A stretch of 64,000 bases of DNA from Xenorhabdus mauleonii (GCF_900113945.1 NZ_FORG01000001.1:1-64000), one strand, 5' to 3'; positions 10,019 through 19,364 are shown, counted from the first letter of the stretch. Notes: a model not told the origin generated them from the sequence alone. Numbers and translations are program-made.

Positions 10019-11821
10019 TTAGATTTCCAGATTGATGCTGAAACCACCGCTCACACCCGGAGTATGAAAACTCTTTGGCTTGTAAAATGGCACGCCGGCA
10101 AACAGGTCATAACTGAACCTGTTCCACAACGTACCTCGTACTCCCAAGGCTCCCCCAGCCAATTGATGCCCGACGAGATGACGGGTACCCGGTCCATCCA
10201 CACGGCCATAATCCACAGCCCAATAAAGTTCGTGCCCATGCGACAACACATTCCAGGCCAGCTCATTACGCCAAAGCAGCCCTTTTTCACCCGATAGCGA
10301 CTGCTCGCCGTCAAACCCACGCACGGTATAACGTCCGGCAATAGTCATTCGATCCTGCGGTGTCAACGGATTCGCGCTCCACTGCCAGCGCATTTTCGTG
10401 TTATAACGCCAAGGCTGTTCGCCCCACTTAAAAGGCATATTCAAGCTGACATCGCCTTGTACAATTCCGGTGCGGGCACTGCCGCCGTGATAGGCTTCTT
10501 CAGGTGCCCTCAGCGCACCAAATGCACCAGTACCCCGCTTCCAGTTGATGCTGGCATCCAGTGTGACATTGCCGAGATAGCTGCGCTGACTGAGCCCTAA
10601 CTCCCAGCCAGCAGTACGGCGGCGTTGCTGTTCTATCTCGATGCTTCCCACCGTATTGGTGGAATGGCGGCGAAAAACCCGCATATTGAGGGTCGTTTTA
10701 TGGGATTGGTTGCGAAATAACAGCCGGGACGCGCTGAATTGCGCATTTTCACTCTTGCCACTGTAAGACAGTATTTCGTTGGCATTGGCTATATTCTGGT
10801 GGTAGGTATAGTCGTTGTAGTTTGCAGAAAAAGTCCAATAACCAAAGGGGAAGATATAGTTAATGGTACGGGAGCGGTTACCGAAGGGGCCATGATCAAA
10901 AAGATCCTTGCCGATGTTGGCATAGAACAGATCGTTCTGGGCAAAAGGGGCATCAATAGCCAGAGTCGCAGATCCCAAATAGCGACCTGTACTTTCAGCC
11001 CCGCTGTCATCAAACCCCAGACTAAGCCGGAACGGTCGACCTTCTTTCCAACTGACCAGCAGGTCACTGGTTGCCTCCTGCTGGCCCGGCTCGATTTTAA
11101 TATCGGCCTCAACATTGGGCACTCGTTTGAAATTTTCCAATGCCTGCTCGATATCGCGCAGGTTCAGAATATCTCCGGGTGCGGCTGGCATCGCATTCCA
11201 TAAACGCCCACGCCAGGAGGTCGCCTCATTAAAGCGGATGTCAGCAATGCGACCGGGTTGAACAGTCAACGTTAATACACCTCCGGTCAGATCTTGCTCT
11301 TGCACCATTACACGGGTAGTAACATAACCTTTTGCCAGAATAGCATTCTGCACTTTGTTGCTGACCTGCAAAATTCCCTGCCCGCCCAGACAGTGCCCCT
11401 TGGCATCCTCTGCCGCATCCAGTGCCCACTGAAAACGGTGAGCTGAATCACCTTCCAAACGCAACGTGTTAATAGTAAAGCAGGGATTTTCGTTAGCAGG
11501 ATAATCAGACAACTGCACATCGGGGCGTGTAAGACGAACATCAACGTCAGGTGTTTGTTGCTGCTGCAGAGCTTGCTGCCTTTCCTGCTGCCTGAGTTGT
11601 TCTTTCGCATCAAGAGCCGCCGCACTGTCTACCGAATTATCGGAAAAAGGTACAGCACCCCTCACCGAGGATGTATTAACATCCAAACGTGGTTCTATTA
11701 TCTGTTGTTGCAGTTTTTGATGAGTAAAAGATTGATCATCAGCCTGCACGGGATAAACGGCGAATATAGACCATCCGGCCAGTCCGGCGATTATGTTGCG
11801 GGAAGTTATTTTTGGCATCAT
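10019..11821 (-). CDS. TpsB outer-membrane transporter, ShlB/FhaC/CdiB family
   Basis: Omp85-superfamily partner that threads the large exoprotein across the outer membrane. It is 600 aa, a normal family length. The N-terminus has a signal-like hydrophobic segment ending near VYPVQADD. A Q-rich helical linker (residues about 70-95, RQQERQQALQQQQ) is followed by two POTRA domains (about 110-270, including LTVQPGRIADIRF). The C-terminal half is the 16-strand barrel, with the conserved loop motif VRGFDGE and GALGVRG near the end. It ends 61 bp before the exoprotein start, so the two genes form one minus-strand operon. The 360-bp AT-rich gap upstream (11822-12182) presumably holds the promoter and also separates it from the divergent next gene. 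Confidence 0.93.
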   Translation of the reverse strand: MMPKITSRNIIAGLAGWSIFAVYPVQADDQSFTHQKLQQQIIEPRLDVNTSSVRGAVPFSDNSVDSAAALDAKEQLRQQERQQALQQQQTPDVDVRLTRPDVQLSDYPANENPCFTINTLRLEGDSAHRFQWALDAAEDAKGHCLGGQGILQVSNKVQNAILAKGYVTTRVMVQEQDLTGGVLTLTVQPGRIADIRFNEATSWRGRLWNAMPAAPGDILNLRDIEQALENFKRVPNVEADIKIEPGQQEATSDLLVSWKEGRPFRLSLGFDDSGAESTGRYLGSATLAIDAPFAQNDLFYANIGKDLFDHGPFGNRSRTINYIFPFGYWTFSANYNDYTYHQNIANANEILSYSGKSENAQFSASRLLFRNQSHKTTLNMRVFRRHSTNTVGSIEIEQQRRRTAGWELGLSQRSYLGNVTLDASINWKRGTGAFGALRAPEEAYHGGSARTGIVQGDVSLNMPFKWGEQPWRYNTKMRWQWSANPLTPQDRMTIAGRYTVRGFDGEQSLSGEKGLLWRNELAWNVLSHGHELYWAVDYGRVDGPGTRHLVGHQLAGGALGVRGTLWNRFSYDLFAGVPFYKPKSFHTPGVSGGFSINLEI

Positions 11822-12182
11822 TAGACCAATAGAATATTTAAATATTCTTAATATTAAATGGTGGTATGGTTAGGTGGGTGATTATGGTTAATATCATTTT
11901 ACTTTCAATCAAACCGATCACAAATCAATCAAAAAGATGCAAAATCTGGCTAATTAGCCATAATAAGTGAACAAAATGGTTATTGTTTAGTGTTGTTACT
12001 ACATCAAACTCAAAAAAACTTATCTTACCATCTCAACATTGCCATAAGATTCATTAATTAAAAAACTCATCTATTAGGATAACAATATAGAAAACGGTAA
12101 TATAAAGAAATTCCAAATCACAACGAATACCCAAAATAACACTAAACAAAAACATTTAATCATTCACAAAGAGGATTCGAAA
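11822..12182. other. AT-rich divergent intergenic region
   Basis: About 360 bp, strongly AT-rich, between the TpsB gene (minus) and the 259-aa gene (plus). It must contain promoters for both directions. Several imperfect ATCAATCAAA-like repeats are visible, but no operator or promoter could be assigned with confidence. Confidence 0.5.
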
Positions 12183-12962
12183 ATGACCATTGAACAAATT
12201 TTGCAAAATACTATGCGAGAAGCACAATCGATATTTAAGGGCAAATCACATAATATAAGTTATTATGATATAAATATATTACCTAAAGAGAAAAGAAAGC
12301 CTTACACAGAAAAGGAGATGGAACGTCGAGTCAATAGCTTCAGGAAGCTACAAGAGGAATTATTAATAATAAGATATTCTAGCGAAAAAATATACAATGA
12401 ACTTATTTCAGAAAGAAGCAGAAATTTAGTCGGAAATTGCTTTTTCTTATCCATTTTTGTTTTGCAACATTTTATAAAAACATACAAGCAAAGACTTTGT
12501 CAGTTATTCTATCCACCTGATATTGATTTATCCAAATTAACCTCATTGTTGAGTCTACAACTCATTGTAACCAATAAACCCTATAACCATGTATTTGTAC
12601 TTATCTGCCCGCCAAGTTATATCTTACCGCAGCGAACAATAGGCGAAAAATATAACCCAAATGAATTTCCAAAAGGCGCTTGGGTTTGCGATCCTTGGGC
12701 GAATATCGTATGCCCAGCCCACGATTATAATAATGCTTGGAAATTCAGAATGGCAGAATGGAACGCCAAAGGAAAAACAGTTCTTATAGAACGCACCAAA
12801 ACAAAATATAATGAAAATTTAAATTATTCTCCATTAGGTTTCTATAATTATATGGCAATACAGGAAAGTAAAAAAAACATTGATGAAATTATCATCTTAT
12901 ATCCAGATGGAAAGACTAAAACAAAAAACAGTCATTCAAGTTCAATATGCAATTTGATTTGA
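12183..12962 (+). CDS. Unknown protein with candidate papain-like Cys/His/Asp triad
   Basis: A 259-aa protein with no signal peptide, preceded by the ribosome site GAGGA (around 12171). I do not recognise the exact family. Three blocks match the layout of papain-fold proteases and deamidases: GNCFFLS (Cys86), NHVFVLI (His136) and WVCDPWAN (Asp170), in the order and spacing seen in YopT-like peptidases and PMT-type toxin domains. The function as an effector or toxin is inference. Base composition is far more AT-rich than in the flanking genes (runs such as AAATTTAAATTATTC), a sign of horizontal acquisition. It stands alone, divergent from the TPS operon; no immunity gene is obvious beside it. 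Confidence 0.6.
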   Translation: MTIEQILQNTMREAQSIFKGKSHNISYYDINILPKEKRKPYTEKEMERRVNSFRKLQEELLIIRYSSEKIYNELISERSRNLVGNCFFLSIFVLQHFIKTYKQRLCQLFYPPDIDLSKLTSLLSLQLIVTNKPYNHVFVLICPPSYILPQRTIGEKYNPNEFPKGAWVCDPWANIVCPAHDYNNAWKFRMAEWNAKGKTVLIERTKTKYNENLNYSPLGFYNYMAIQESKKNIDEIIILYPDGKTKTKNSHSSSICNLI

Positions 12963-13250
12963 TTTGCCAAAATTAATACATTTCATCTTCTCCTTATCAC
13001 TAAACTAATTATTAATTGATTAACTAATTTTATCAGCGAGTAAAACAAACTAAAAAATCAAATAACATTATTATGTTCTGATTGAGAAAAAACATTATTT
13101 AAATTTTAATTTCAGTACATATAATCAGGATAGCAAAGGCCATTTAATGCCTGTTTTAAACTAAGTCACATTAATAGGATTGGTTAACTATGTATAAAGC
13201 ATTTTGCAAGGAGCGCACTATCTCATAATTAATATATTAAGGGGAAACTG
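12963..13250. other. AT-rich intergenic region
   Basis: About 290 bp between two plus-strand genes. A ribosome site AAGGGGAAACTG lies directly before the downstream ATG at 13251. No other element was recognised. Confidence 0.4.
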
Positions 13251-14177
13251 ATGACTCATAAACCGCCTCACTCTCCCAAAATACAAAAGCTGTCATGGGA
13301 AGCCAATGATGCGCCGCTTTTTATCGTTCTTGGGCAGTCCAACAGTTATGGTCACGGTACACAATTGCTACCGGATGAGAGGATCATCCAAGGTCTGAGC
13401 AATGTTTTTACCTTATCGTTGCCGGAAGTCTACAGCATCAATTTTACTACGATTAATTGGACTGGATTAACCAGCTTTGGCAATGCCAATATTGGCGCAC
13501 CTGTCGGTTTGCCGCGTGGTAATCAAGACCATCCCTACAATGCCGCCAATCGTTTCGCTAAATTCTGGCAAGATCACATTGATCAAGGCAATACACTGAA
13601 TTTACCAAACCTTTATGTGATTCTGATGGGTTATGGCGGGCAAGGAATGTATTTGGGTAATCCTCCGGATAACCGCTGGGCACCAGAGCGTGATCCTAAC
13701 GATGTGGAATCTCTCTATCCCCGGGCAATAAGAACGTTACGCATGGCCATCAAATCATTACGTAAGATGGGCAAGAATCCGCGGATTTTAGCTGTGCATT
13801 GGAACCAATGGGAGGCAGAAACAGAAAGTTTGGAGGCAGCCAAGGCAGCAGAGATAAACTTTACCCGCATCATCACAGGAATTAATCATGCCATTGGTTC
13901 TCACTCTGTTCCGTGGCGGCTATATTACCCTCTTTCAGTTGCATTCGATCCCCTTAATACCAGCTATGTGAATGAAGCCATTAACGATGTTATTGCCACC
14001 GATCCTCAACACCGTACTCTGGTCGATGCGAGAAATTCACCCAATTACACGGGGATCCCTTCTGAATATGGTGTCTTTATTCCCGATGAAATGCATTACG
14101 ATGGCAATACCCAAAGCTGGTTTGCCCAACAGGAATGGGAACTGATTTTATCCGGCTACTGCGGCATTCAATTATAA
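13251..14177 (+). CDS. SGNH-fold esterase (sialate O-acetylesterase-like)
   Basis: A 308-aa protein with the SGNH hydrolase blocks in order: IVLGQSNSYGHG (nucleophile Ser, block I), MGYGGQGM (block II Gly), HWNQWEAE (block III Asn, with the W-x-Q-x-E pattern of carbohydrate esterases) and PDEMHYDG (Asp and His, block V). It probably removes acetyl or acyl groups from a glycan or other small ester. No signal peptide is visible, so a cytoplasmic location or non-classical export is likely. Strong ribosome site upstream, and a hairpin terminator directly downstream make it a single-gene transcript. The exact substrate cannot be inferred. Confidence 0.8.
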   Translation: MTHKPPHSPKIQKLSWEANDAPLFIVLGQSNSYGHGTQLLPDERIIQGLSNVFTLSLPEVYSINFTTINWTGLTSFGNANIGAPVGLPRGNQDHPYNAANRFAKFWQDHIDQGNTLNLPNLYVILMGYGGQGMYLGNPPDNRWAPERDPNDVESLYPRAIRTLRMAIKSLRKMGKNPRILAVHWNQWEAETESLEAAKAAEINFTRIITGINHAIGSHSVPWRLYYPLSVAFDPLNTSYVNEAINDVIATDPQHRTLVDARNSPNYTGIPSEYGVFIPDEMHYDGNTQSWFAQQEWELILSGYCGIQL

Positions 14178-14181
14178 ATTG

Positions 14182-14216
14182 CATGATATGGTGGCTTATC
14201 ACCATATCATGATTTT
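14182..14216 (+). terminator. Rho-independent terminator after the SGNH gene
   Basis: Perfect 12-bp stem CATGATATGGTG / CACCATATCATG around the loop GCTTAT, followed by ATTTTCTTT. It starts five bases after the stop codon at 14177. Confidence 0.85.
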
Positions 14217-14230
14217 CTTTGCTTTTTAGC

Positions 14231-14332
14231 CATACGCAATGGATTTCAAATTGCATCGCGGCGGCAAGGGAACGAATTTGAACAGTCAAAAGCTGGCCTC
14301 CGGTGAGAGGCAGTTTGAAAGACAAGTGTATC
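14231..14332. repeat. ERIC-like intergenic element (variant)
   Basis: Begins with the ERIC-type end ACGCAATGGATTTCAAATT and ends with CAGTTTGAAAGACAAGTGTA, the inverted counterpart. The interior (CAAAAGCTGGCCTCCGG) matches the long element at 37322, not the standard ERIC core. Confidence 0.75.
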
Positions 14333-14336
14333 TATT

Positions 14337-14795
14337 TTATGGGCGATGCCAAACCATAGTGATATCCATTTCCCCGGTATGTTCATCCATCCCCATTTCA
14401 TCCTCAATGAAACCTTTTTGCGTGTAAAAATTTCTGGCTTGTATATTTTTTGCATAAACTTGGAGCAGCAAGCTATTGCGGGATGAAAAAGCATGGTCAA
14501 GTAAACGGGCGCCTATTTTTTTCCTTTGGAAATCAGGAGAGACGAAAATAGCCGCTATCACATCGTCAACCAGGCTAATAAAGCCGACAACTTGATTATC
14601 AACAGTTGCAATCATGGTTTCTGCTTGAGGAAGATAAACGTCTTTCATCTCTTGTTTGCCTGATTCCCAATAGGTTACAGGAATAAAGTCATGGCTTTTA
14701 ATTGACGCTGAAAACCAAATATCAATCACTGCGTCTATATCATTTTCCAATTCAATGGGACGCAGGATGACATGATGCAAAAGTTTATCGCTCAT
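14337..14795 (-). CDS. GNAT-family N-acetyltransferase
   Basis: A 152-aa protein of the YjaB-like GNAT class that transfers acetyl from acetyl-CoA to an amine. Beta strand VVGFISLVDDVIAAIFVSP is followed by the acetyl-CoA loop motif FQRKKIGARLLDHA (Q/R-x-x-G-x-G/A). The late motif VYAKNIQARNFYTQKGF is the typical helix 4 segment. The start codon directly abuts the stop of the upstream ArsR-type gene (TAAATG), so the two are one translationally coupled operon. The substrate is unknown. Confidence 0.88.
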   Translation of the reverse strand: MSDKLLHHVILRPIELENDIDAVIDIWFSASIKSHDFIPVTYWESGKQEMKDVYLPQAETMIATVDNQVVGFISLVDDVIAAIFVSPDFQRKKIGARLLDHAFSSRNSLLLQVYAKNIQARNFYTQKGFIEDEMGMDEHTGEMDITMVWHRP

Positions 14796-15488
14796 TTATT
14801 TTCTCCTTTCATTTATCTTAAATCGCTGTTCAAGTATCCGTTTTCCTGATCCGGTTAAGACTAACTCTCGGCTATCTAATTGCCTGATGGCCCATTTTTT
14901 CTTTAAAAACGTATCAAGTAAGGCTGCCCCTAAAACGCCACCGAGGTGAAAATGCCGTTCACTCCAATCAAGGCAGGAGCAAGCGAATTTCCTCCGTGTG
15001 GACGTTTTTTCTGCATAATTTACCCCAAGGGAAAACAAAAAATCCTTGCCGTCCGGCGTTAATTCGTAATGCTCTGTCATCCAATTGTTCACCAACAAGC
15101 TATTGTGGATTTTGACCGCGATTTCCCCTGCCATATGGTCATAACAGGTTCGGAATAAACGCAATGATTTTGGTGTTGAAATCCGGGCAATATCTGCTTG
15201 CCCGTCATGGGCAAAACGCATCATATTTTCCAGCAATTCTGCGACTTCTGCCCTGTGGATCTTAAAATAACGATGCCGTCCCTGTTTGACACAGATGATT
15301 AGTTCTTCTTCTGTCAGACGATTCAGATGGGCGCTAGTTGTTGATGGCGTGACATCAGCAGCAGCACTCAGTTCTGTCGCGGTATAAGCCCGTCCATCCA
15401 TCATTAAAAACAGCATACGGGCACGGGTGCGATCAGCCAGCAATGCCGCCGTTGTTGCCACTTTTTCTTCAAGGCTAAATTCATACAT
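14796..15488 (-). CDS. ArsR/HTH_20-type winged-helix transcription regulator
   Basis: A 230-aa regulator. The N-terminal winged helix-turn-helix (residues about 10-85) includes LADRTRARMLFLMM, TELSAAADVTPSTTSAHLNRL as recognition helix and GRHRYFKI as wing. The remaining 140 residues form a C-terminal domain (FACSCLDWSERHFHLGG) found in longer ArsR-like regulators, probably for ligand sensing; the paired cysteines in ACSC are notable. It is divergent from the small monooxygenase gene at 15563, with 74 bp between the start codons, and likely controls it and itself. Confidence 0.85.
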   Translation of the reverse strand: MYEFSLEEKVATTAALLADRTRARMLFLMMDGRAYTATELSAAADVTPSTTSAHLNRLTEEELIICVKQGRHRYFKIHRAEVAELLENMMRFAHDGQADIARISTPKSLRLFRTCYDHMAGEIAVKIHNSLLVNNWMTEHYELTPDGKDFLFSLGVNYAEKTSTRRKFACSCLDWSERHFHLGGVLGAALLDTFLKKKWAIRQLDSRELVLTGSGKRILEQRFKINERRK

Positions 15489-15562
15489 ACTTTGATAACC
15501 AACGAAGTGATTATGATTTCAGCAAGATAACTTAAGGTTTCTTACCCTGCAAGGAGACAATG
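15489..15562. promoter_or_regulatory. Divergent promoter region of the ArsR-type and monooxygenase genes
   Basis: A 74-bp gap between two divergent start codons. AAGGAG at 15551-15556 is the ribosome site for the plus-strand gene. The bases CTTAAGGTTTCTTACCC may be operator or promoter, but no symmetric site is certain. Confidence 0.4.
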
Positions 15563-15886
15563 ATGCTCGCTGTCATATTTGAAGTTGAGATCGCAGAAAA
15601 CCAAAACGCACAATATTTTGATACTGCGGCTGCACTCAGGCCGTTGTTAGACAATATTCCCGGATTTATTTCCGTTGAACGCTTTCAAAGCCTGAATAAA
15701 AATAATAAATACCTTTCACTCTCCTACTGGCGTGACGAAGAATCGATACAGCAGTGGAGAAATACTGTCCAACACCAGGAAGCACAACTATTAGGACGCA
15801 ATGGCGTTTTTGCAGATTATCGGCTGCGGGTTACCGCCATTATTCGGGATTATGGGATGTATGATAGGGAGGAAATGCCGACGTGA
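15563..15886 (+). CDS. Antibiotic biosynthesis monooxygenase (ABM) domain protein
   Basis: A 107-aa ferredoxin-like alpha+beta protein of the ABM superfamily (quinol or haem-type small monooxygenases; many act in detoxification). Diagnostic segments are LAVIFEVEI, the helix region LRPLLDNIPGFISVERFQS, the strand YLSLSYWRDEESIQQWR and the closing strand RVTAIIRDYGM. Two ATG codons occur at 15560 and 15563; the second has the better 6-base spacing from AAGGAG. The divergent ArsR-type gene is its probable regulator. The true substrate is unknown. Confidence 0.85.
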   Translation: MLAVIFEVEIAENQNAQYFDTAAALRPLLDNIPGFISVERFQSLNKNNKYLSLSYWRDEESIQQWRNTVQHQEAQLLGRNGVFADYRLRVTAIIRDYGMYDREEMPT

Positions 15887-15930
15887 AGGAGGTAGGTATA
15901 TAAAGAAATGAATAAAATCAATCTCCCGTA

Positions 15931-16860
15931 AGAGGGCGTTCAGTATTCTGTGTCACGATAATTTAGCCGTTTATAACGTTATCACATTATCCAGACGCCC
16001 TTCAAAGTAAATACATAGCTGAGATAGCGTCAGGTTCCAGCTTTGGATTGGCATCGTCCACTTTTCCTGGGCATTGAGAAGCCCCAGATAAAGCAGTTTT
16101 AGCAAGCTGTTTTCGTTCGGGAACGCGCCCTTTGTTTTCGTCAGTTTTCTGAACTGACGGTGTACCGACTCGATAGCGTTCGTCGTGTAAATAACCTTGC
16201 GGATAGTCTCCGGATAGCGGAAGTAAGCCGACAGATTGCCCATTTACGACGCCAGCTCTGGATGACAACCGGATAGTGTTGACCCCATTTCATGTCCAAC
16301 TCGTCCAGTGCACTTTCTGCCGCCTCCTTTGAGACCGCCCGATAGACCGGCTTCAGGTCAGCCATAAAAGCCTTGTGGTGCTTTGAGGCCACATACTTGA
16401 GCGAGTTGCGGATTTGGTGAATGATGCACAACTGAACCTCGGTTTGTGGGTAAATGCTGTTTATCGCTTCTGGGAAGCCCGTCAGCCCATCAATGCAGGC
16501 AATAAGAATATCTTTCAGCCCGCGATTTTGCAGGTCAGTCAGCACGGATAACCAAAAATTAGCGCCTTCACTGTCAGAGAGATAAAGCCCCAGAACGTCT
16601 TTTTTGCCTTCAAGATTGAGTGCCAATACGGTATAAACCGCTTTGCTCACGTAGCGCCCATCCTCACGGATCTTGTAGTGGATAGCATCCAGCCAGACGA
16701 AGGGATAAATGGCGTCCAGTGGTCGCTGTTGCCACTGTTTAAGTTCAGGGATGATCTTGTCAGTGACTGCACTGATGGTGACGTTGGAGATACTGAAGGC
16801 GTACAGGTCTTCGATTTCCCGGCTGATATCGTTGTCGCTCATCCCAAGGGCAAACAGGGT
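15931..16860 (-). mobile_element. Truncated IS256-family insertion sequence
   Basis: One IS end is suggested at AGGGCGTTCAGTATTCTGTGTCA (from about 15933; only an outline, no matching opposite end is present). The remainder is a transposase gene that is frameshifted and missing its 5' part. The other boundary is about 16860, where IS-like coding ends abruptly at the 3' end of the neighbouring gene. The element cannot move by itself. Confidence 0.8.
15971..16860 (-). pseudogene. IS256-family transposase remnant, 5'-truncated and frameshifted
   Basis: Two frames give consecutive parts of a mutator/IS256 transposase. The upstream part runs from ALGMSDNDISREIEDLYA through VWLDAIHYKIREDGRY (catalytic Asp region) and ACIDGLTGFPEAI (second Asp) to SWRRKWA. 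The downstream part continues [20 protein letters not shown] with [11 protein letters not shown] (catalytic Glu) to the stop at 15971. The shift near 16240 fits loss of one A in TGGGCAATCTG (family members read W-A-N-L-S-A-Y). About 100-130 N-terminal residues are missing at the junction at 16860. Confidence 0.9.
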
Positions 16861-17811
16861 CTAACGGGTCGATCTCGATACTACTACCCATGGCCCATCA
16901 ATAGCATTTGGTTCATAATTAGCATTTGGTTCATCCTCATTATCTATCATTTCAAATGACTCATCACTAGCATTTGGTTCATCAACAGTATTCATTGCTT
17001 CTTCTAGTTGTCTACGTAGTTCCTTTTCTTGTCTACGTCGTTCCTTTTTCTGCTCCACTTTTTCTCCATAACCCGCCCATGCCTCAATGTTTTTTTTATT
17101 TTGTGGGTGGTTTTTATCTCCTTCGATTTCATGCAATGTACTCCCACTTTCCCATATAGGAGAACCCGACACCCAAGGTGGAACAACCTGTCTGTCATTC
17201 AGCCAAAATTGGACTTTCTTAGCAACTCTATCATCGTTTCTATTCCTGTAAACCCATCTCAACTCTCTTGCTGTTATACTCTTACCATATTCCGTCCCTT
17301 TATTAATGATTTGATCCATATTGAGACCATCAAGTATGAAATGGACACAGCAATCCTTAACTTCTTTATCATTACTCGTACATATCCACGATAATCCCAT
17401 TTTACACTTTCTCCCTAAGTGCGTGTAAATAGTTTCAGACATACCAGACATACCACAGTAAGCATCTTTTTCATAATCTATGGGGGCAGTAGGAATATCA
17501 TGATATTTTTCATCATGCTCACTTAACGTCATATGCTTTAAAAAACTTTTATGGTAAGGTTCCTTTATCGTCTCTATATCTCTATTTTTCATTGTTGATG
17601 GCTTTATTTCATAAGTAAAATCCATTCCAGCATCTGCATCTTTTTGGGTTAGATAATAATCTATAACTGCATGAGGTTCGGTACGTTTCTTGTTATGTTC
17701 TGATAAATCTTTAAAAGCATCGACTCCCATATAATTACTCCTCTTAGGTCCGAGCCCATACAATAAATCGCCTACTTTATATCCAGTACTAAAAGGTTCC
17801 TTAAAAGCCAT
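16861..17811 (-). CDS. Unrecognised 316-aa protein, possibly 3'-truncated by the IS remnant
   Basis: I do not recognise this family. The ATG at 17811 has a good ribosome site (AGGTG, 7 bases); an in-frame GTG at 17820 has none. The protein is hydrophilic with no signal or membrane segment. It has a Cys-containing middle (YCGMSGMSETIYTHLGRKCK, then WICTSNDKEVKDCCVHF), a charged helix EKVEQKKERRRQEKELRRQLEEA (read in two parts, residues about 255-277) and an acidic tail with short repeats of the type DEPNA. Its TAG stop lies exactly where the IS256 remnant begins, so the natural C-terminus may be lost. The AT-rich composition suggests acquired DNA. An effector-like role is possible but unsupported. 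Confidence 0.6.
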   Translation of the reverse strand: MAFKEPFSTGYKVGDLLYGLGPKRSNYMGVDAFKDLSEHNKKRTEPHAVIDYYLTQKDADAGMDFTYEIKPSTMKNRDIETIKEPYHKSFLKHMTLSEHDEKYHDIPTAPIDYEKDAYCGMSGMSETIYTHLGRKCKMGLSWICTSNDKEVKDCCVHFILDGLNMDQIINKGTEYGKSITARELRWVYRNRNDDRVAKKVQFWLNDRQVVPPWVSGSPIWESGSTLHEIEGDKNHPQNKKNIEAWAGYGEKVEQKKERRRQEKELRRQLEEAMNTVDEPNASDESFEMIDNEDEPNANYEPNAIDGPWVVVSRSTR

Positions 17812-17844
17812 ATTATTCACCTATTCTATTTAAATACCAATCAT

Positions 17845-17974
17845 ATATACGCAATGGATTTCAAGTTACATCGCGACGGAAAGGGAATTCATCCCCAGGA
17901 GCATAAAATAGCTATGTAGCTGGGGTGAATGGGTTCAGCCAACAAATAAGCAATTTGAAAGACTAAGGGTATAA
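17845..17974. repeat. ERIC-like element (full-length type)
   Basis: About 130 bp. Begins TACGCAATGGATTTCAAG, contains the core ATCCCCAGGAGCAT and GCTGGGGTGAATGG, and ends GCAATTTGAAAGACTAAGGG then TATA. These match the enterobacterial repetitive intergenic consensus layout. Confidence 0.85.
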
Positions 17975-18588
17975 ATAAATATAGAAGAGCATAGGGTAAC
18001 ATTTATTAAATCGCCTTAAATATCTTCAATGATAACAGATTTGTTTAACTTGTATTTATTAATGAGTATTTTTTGTATCGATAAAATAACTAATTAATTT
18101 TCATAAAAAACAAATCATTATGCATTTAATTTATAATAATAAACTACGTTTATGCTTTGTTGATTGATTTTTTTTGCATCCGTGTTATTCTTTTTAAAGA
18201 ATGAATAATTTATAATAAGAGCTAATACATTATAACTTAAACAAATAATAAAATTAAACAAGTATTTTTCGCCGAAATATTATGATGATGTTTCTTCTAT
18301 TTATTTCTAGTTTCATCGTGGCAGTAAGAGAAAGGTAAGTTAACTAAAAATAGTTTACCTAAAAGACAAGATTAGATCATACATATAAAAAATGGCATAT
18401 TTATCTCGTTAGTTATTTAGTGTTAAATTTGAAACAGCAAGAAACTTAAAATTAACTTTAGTTAAATAAGGTTGATATATTCTTAAATATATACTACAAA
18501 ATTTTATTTAATTTTTTTAAATTACATAATTCTAATTTACAACTTGCTTTTTCATATTTTAATAGTGCTTATTTTATAGGATAACCAT
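17975..18588. other. Very AT-rich intergenic region, no gene seen
   Basis: About 610 bp, mostly A and T, with no plausible ORF and no recognisable RNA. ATAACC precedes the ATG at 18589. It resembles H-NS-silenced acquired DNA. Confidence 0.5.
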
Positions 18589-19109
18589 ATGCGTATTTCT
18601 ATTATTGATCAAGATGTTCTTAACAAATTGATAAGGGAAAGCATGGATGGACGAGGTTTATCAGAATAAGGATACTGATGTAACTACTTTCTCTGCCATT
18701 TGTTGTATAGGCATACTAAATGCAATAGATGATAGTGAAATAGGTCATGTACTTGATAACGCTAAGGATTACTTAACTTCTCAAGATCAAAGCCAAGGTT
18801 TTTTTAATTACTATATTAAAGCAAAGGAAAAATAAGATATATAGATTCATAAAACATCTACTTACAGAATTTAAAAGAGAAAATGATGTTCCCCCCCTCT
18901 TCTCTCAAATGTTTGAAGTAGCGGAGTTAGAAAGAGAATTATCTATTTTAGCCCTAAGAAACCCAGACAACCCAAAACGGCCTTTCATACTAAAGTTACC
19001 AATTGTGGATACTGGAGGAAGGACAAGATCAGCAGGAGAACTTAAAAATGAATTCAGAGACAAGGTACCCGCTAGCATATTGAGGTACTACGAGTTTACT
19101 ATTCCCTAA
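18589..19109 (+). pseudogene. Frameshifted small gene of unknown function
   Basis: Three consecutive ORF pieces in three frames read as one broken protein of about 170 aa. Piece 1 is MRISIIDQDVLNKLIRESM. A duplicated ATGG (ATGGATGG at 18643-18650) shifts it; removing one copy joins it to DEVYQNKDTDVTTF and on to YYIKAKEK at 18835. A second shift at the poly-A run near 18825-18833 leads to YRFIKHLLTEFKREND, a run of seven C at 18891-18897, and the end ILRYYEFTIP at 19109. The family is not recognised. If the pieces are separate genes, the 62-aa (18647-18835) and 66-aa (18909-19109) ORFs are the alternatives. Confidence 0.5.
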
Positions 19110-19364
19110 CTTAGCATCTATTCCGAATGATGTCAGTCAGGAAACTCCGTGACCTTTATATGGAAATATATAATAAATCCGAGATCCTGATATATCGTTA
19201 AAGAGCAAGTTAACAAGTTAAAGACATTCAGGATATTTTTTATATGATATTAGCAGTGACTTAACATGACAGATTACAGTTATATAGGAATCTGTCAGAT
19301 TGGTTCACGATTAATGTCATTTACAAATTTTTTATCCAAGCCATAAATTAGATCTTTAATCTCA

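Noticed and set aside
10739-11203. 154-codon plus ORF opposite the TpsB gene
   Set aside because: No ribosome site or family features; the opposite strand encodes a full TpsB.
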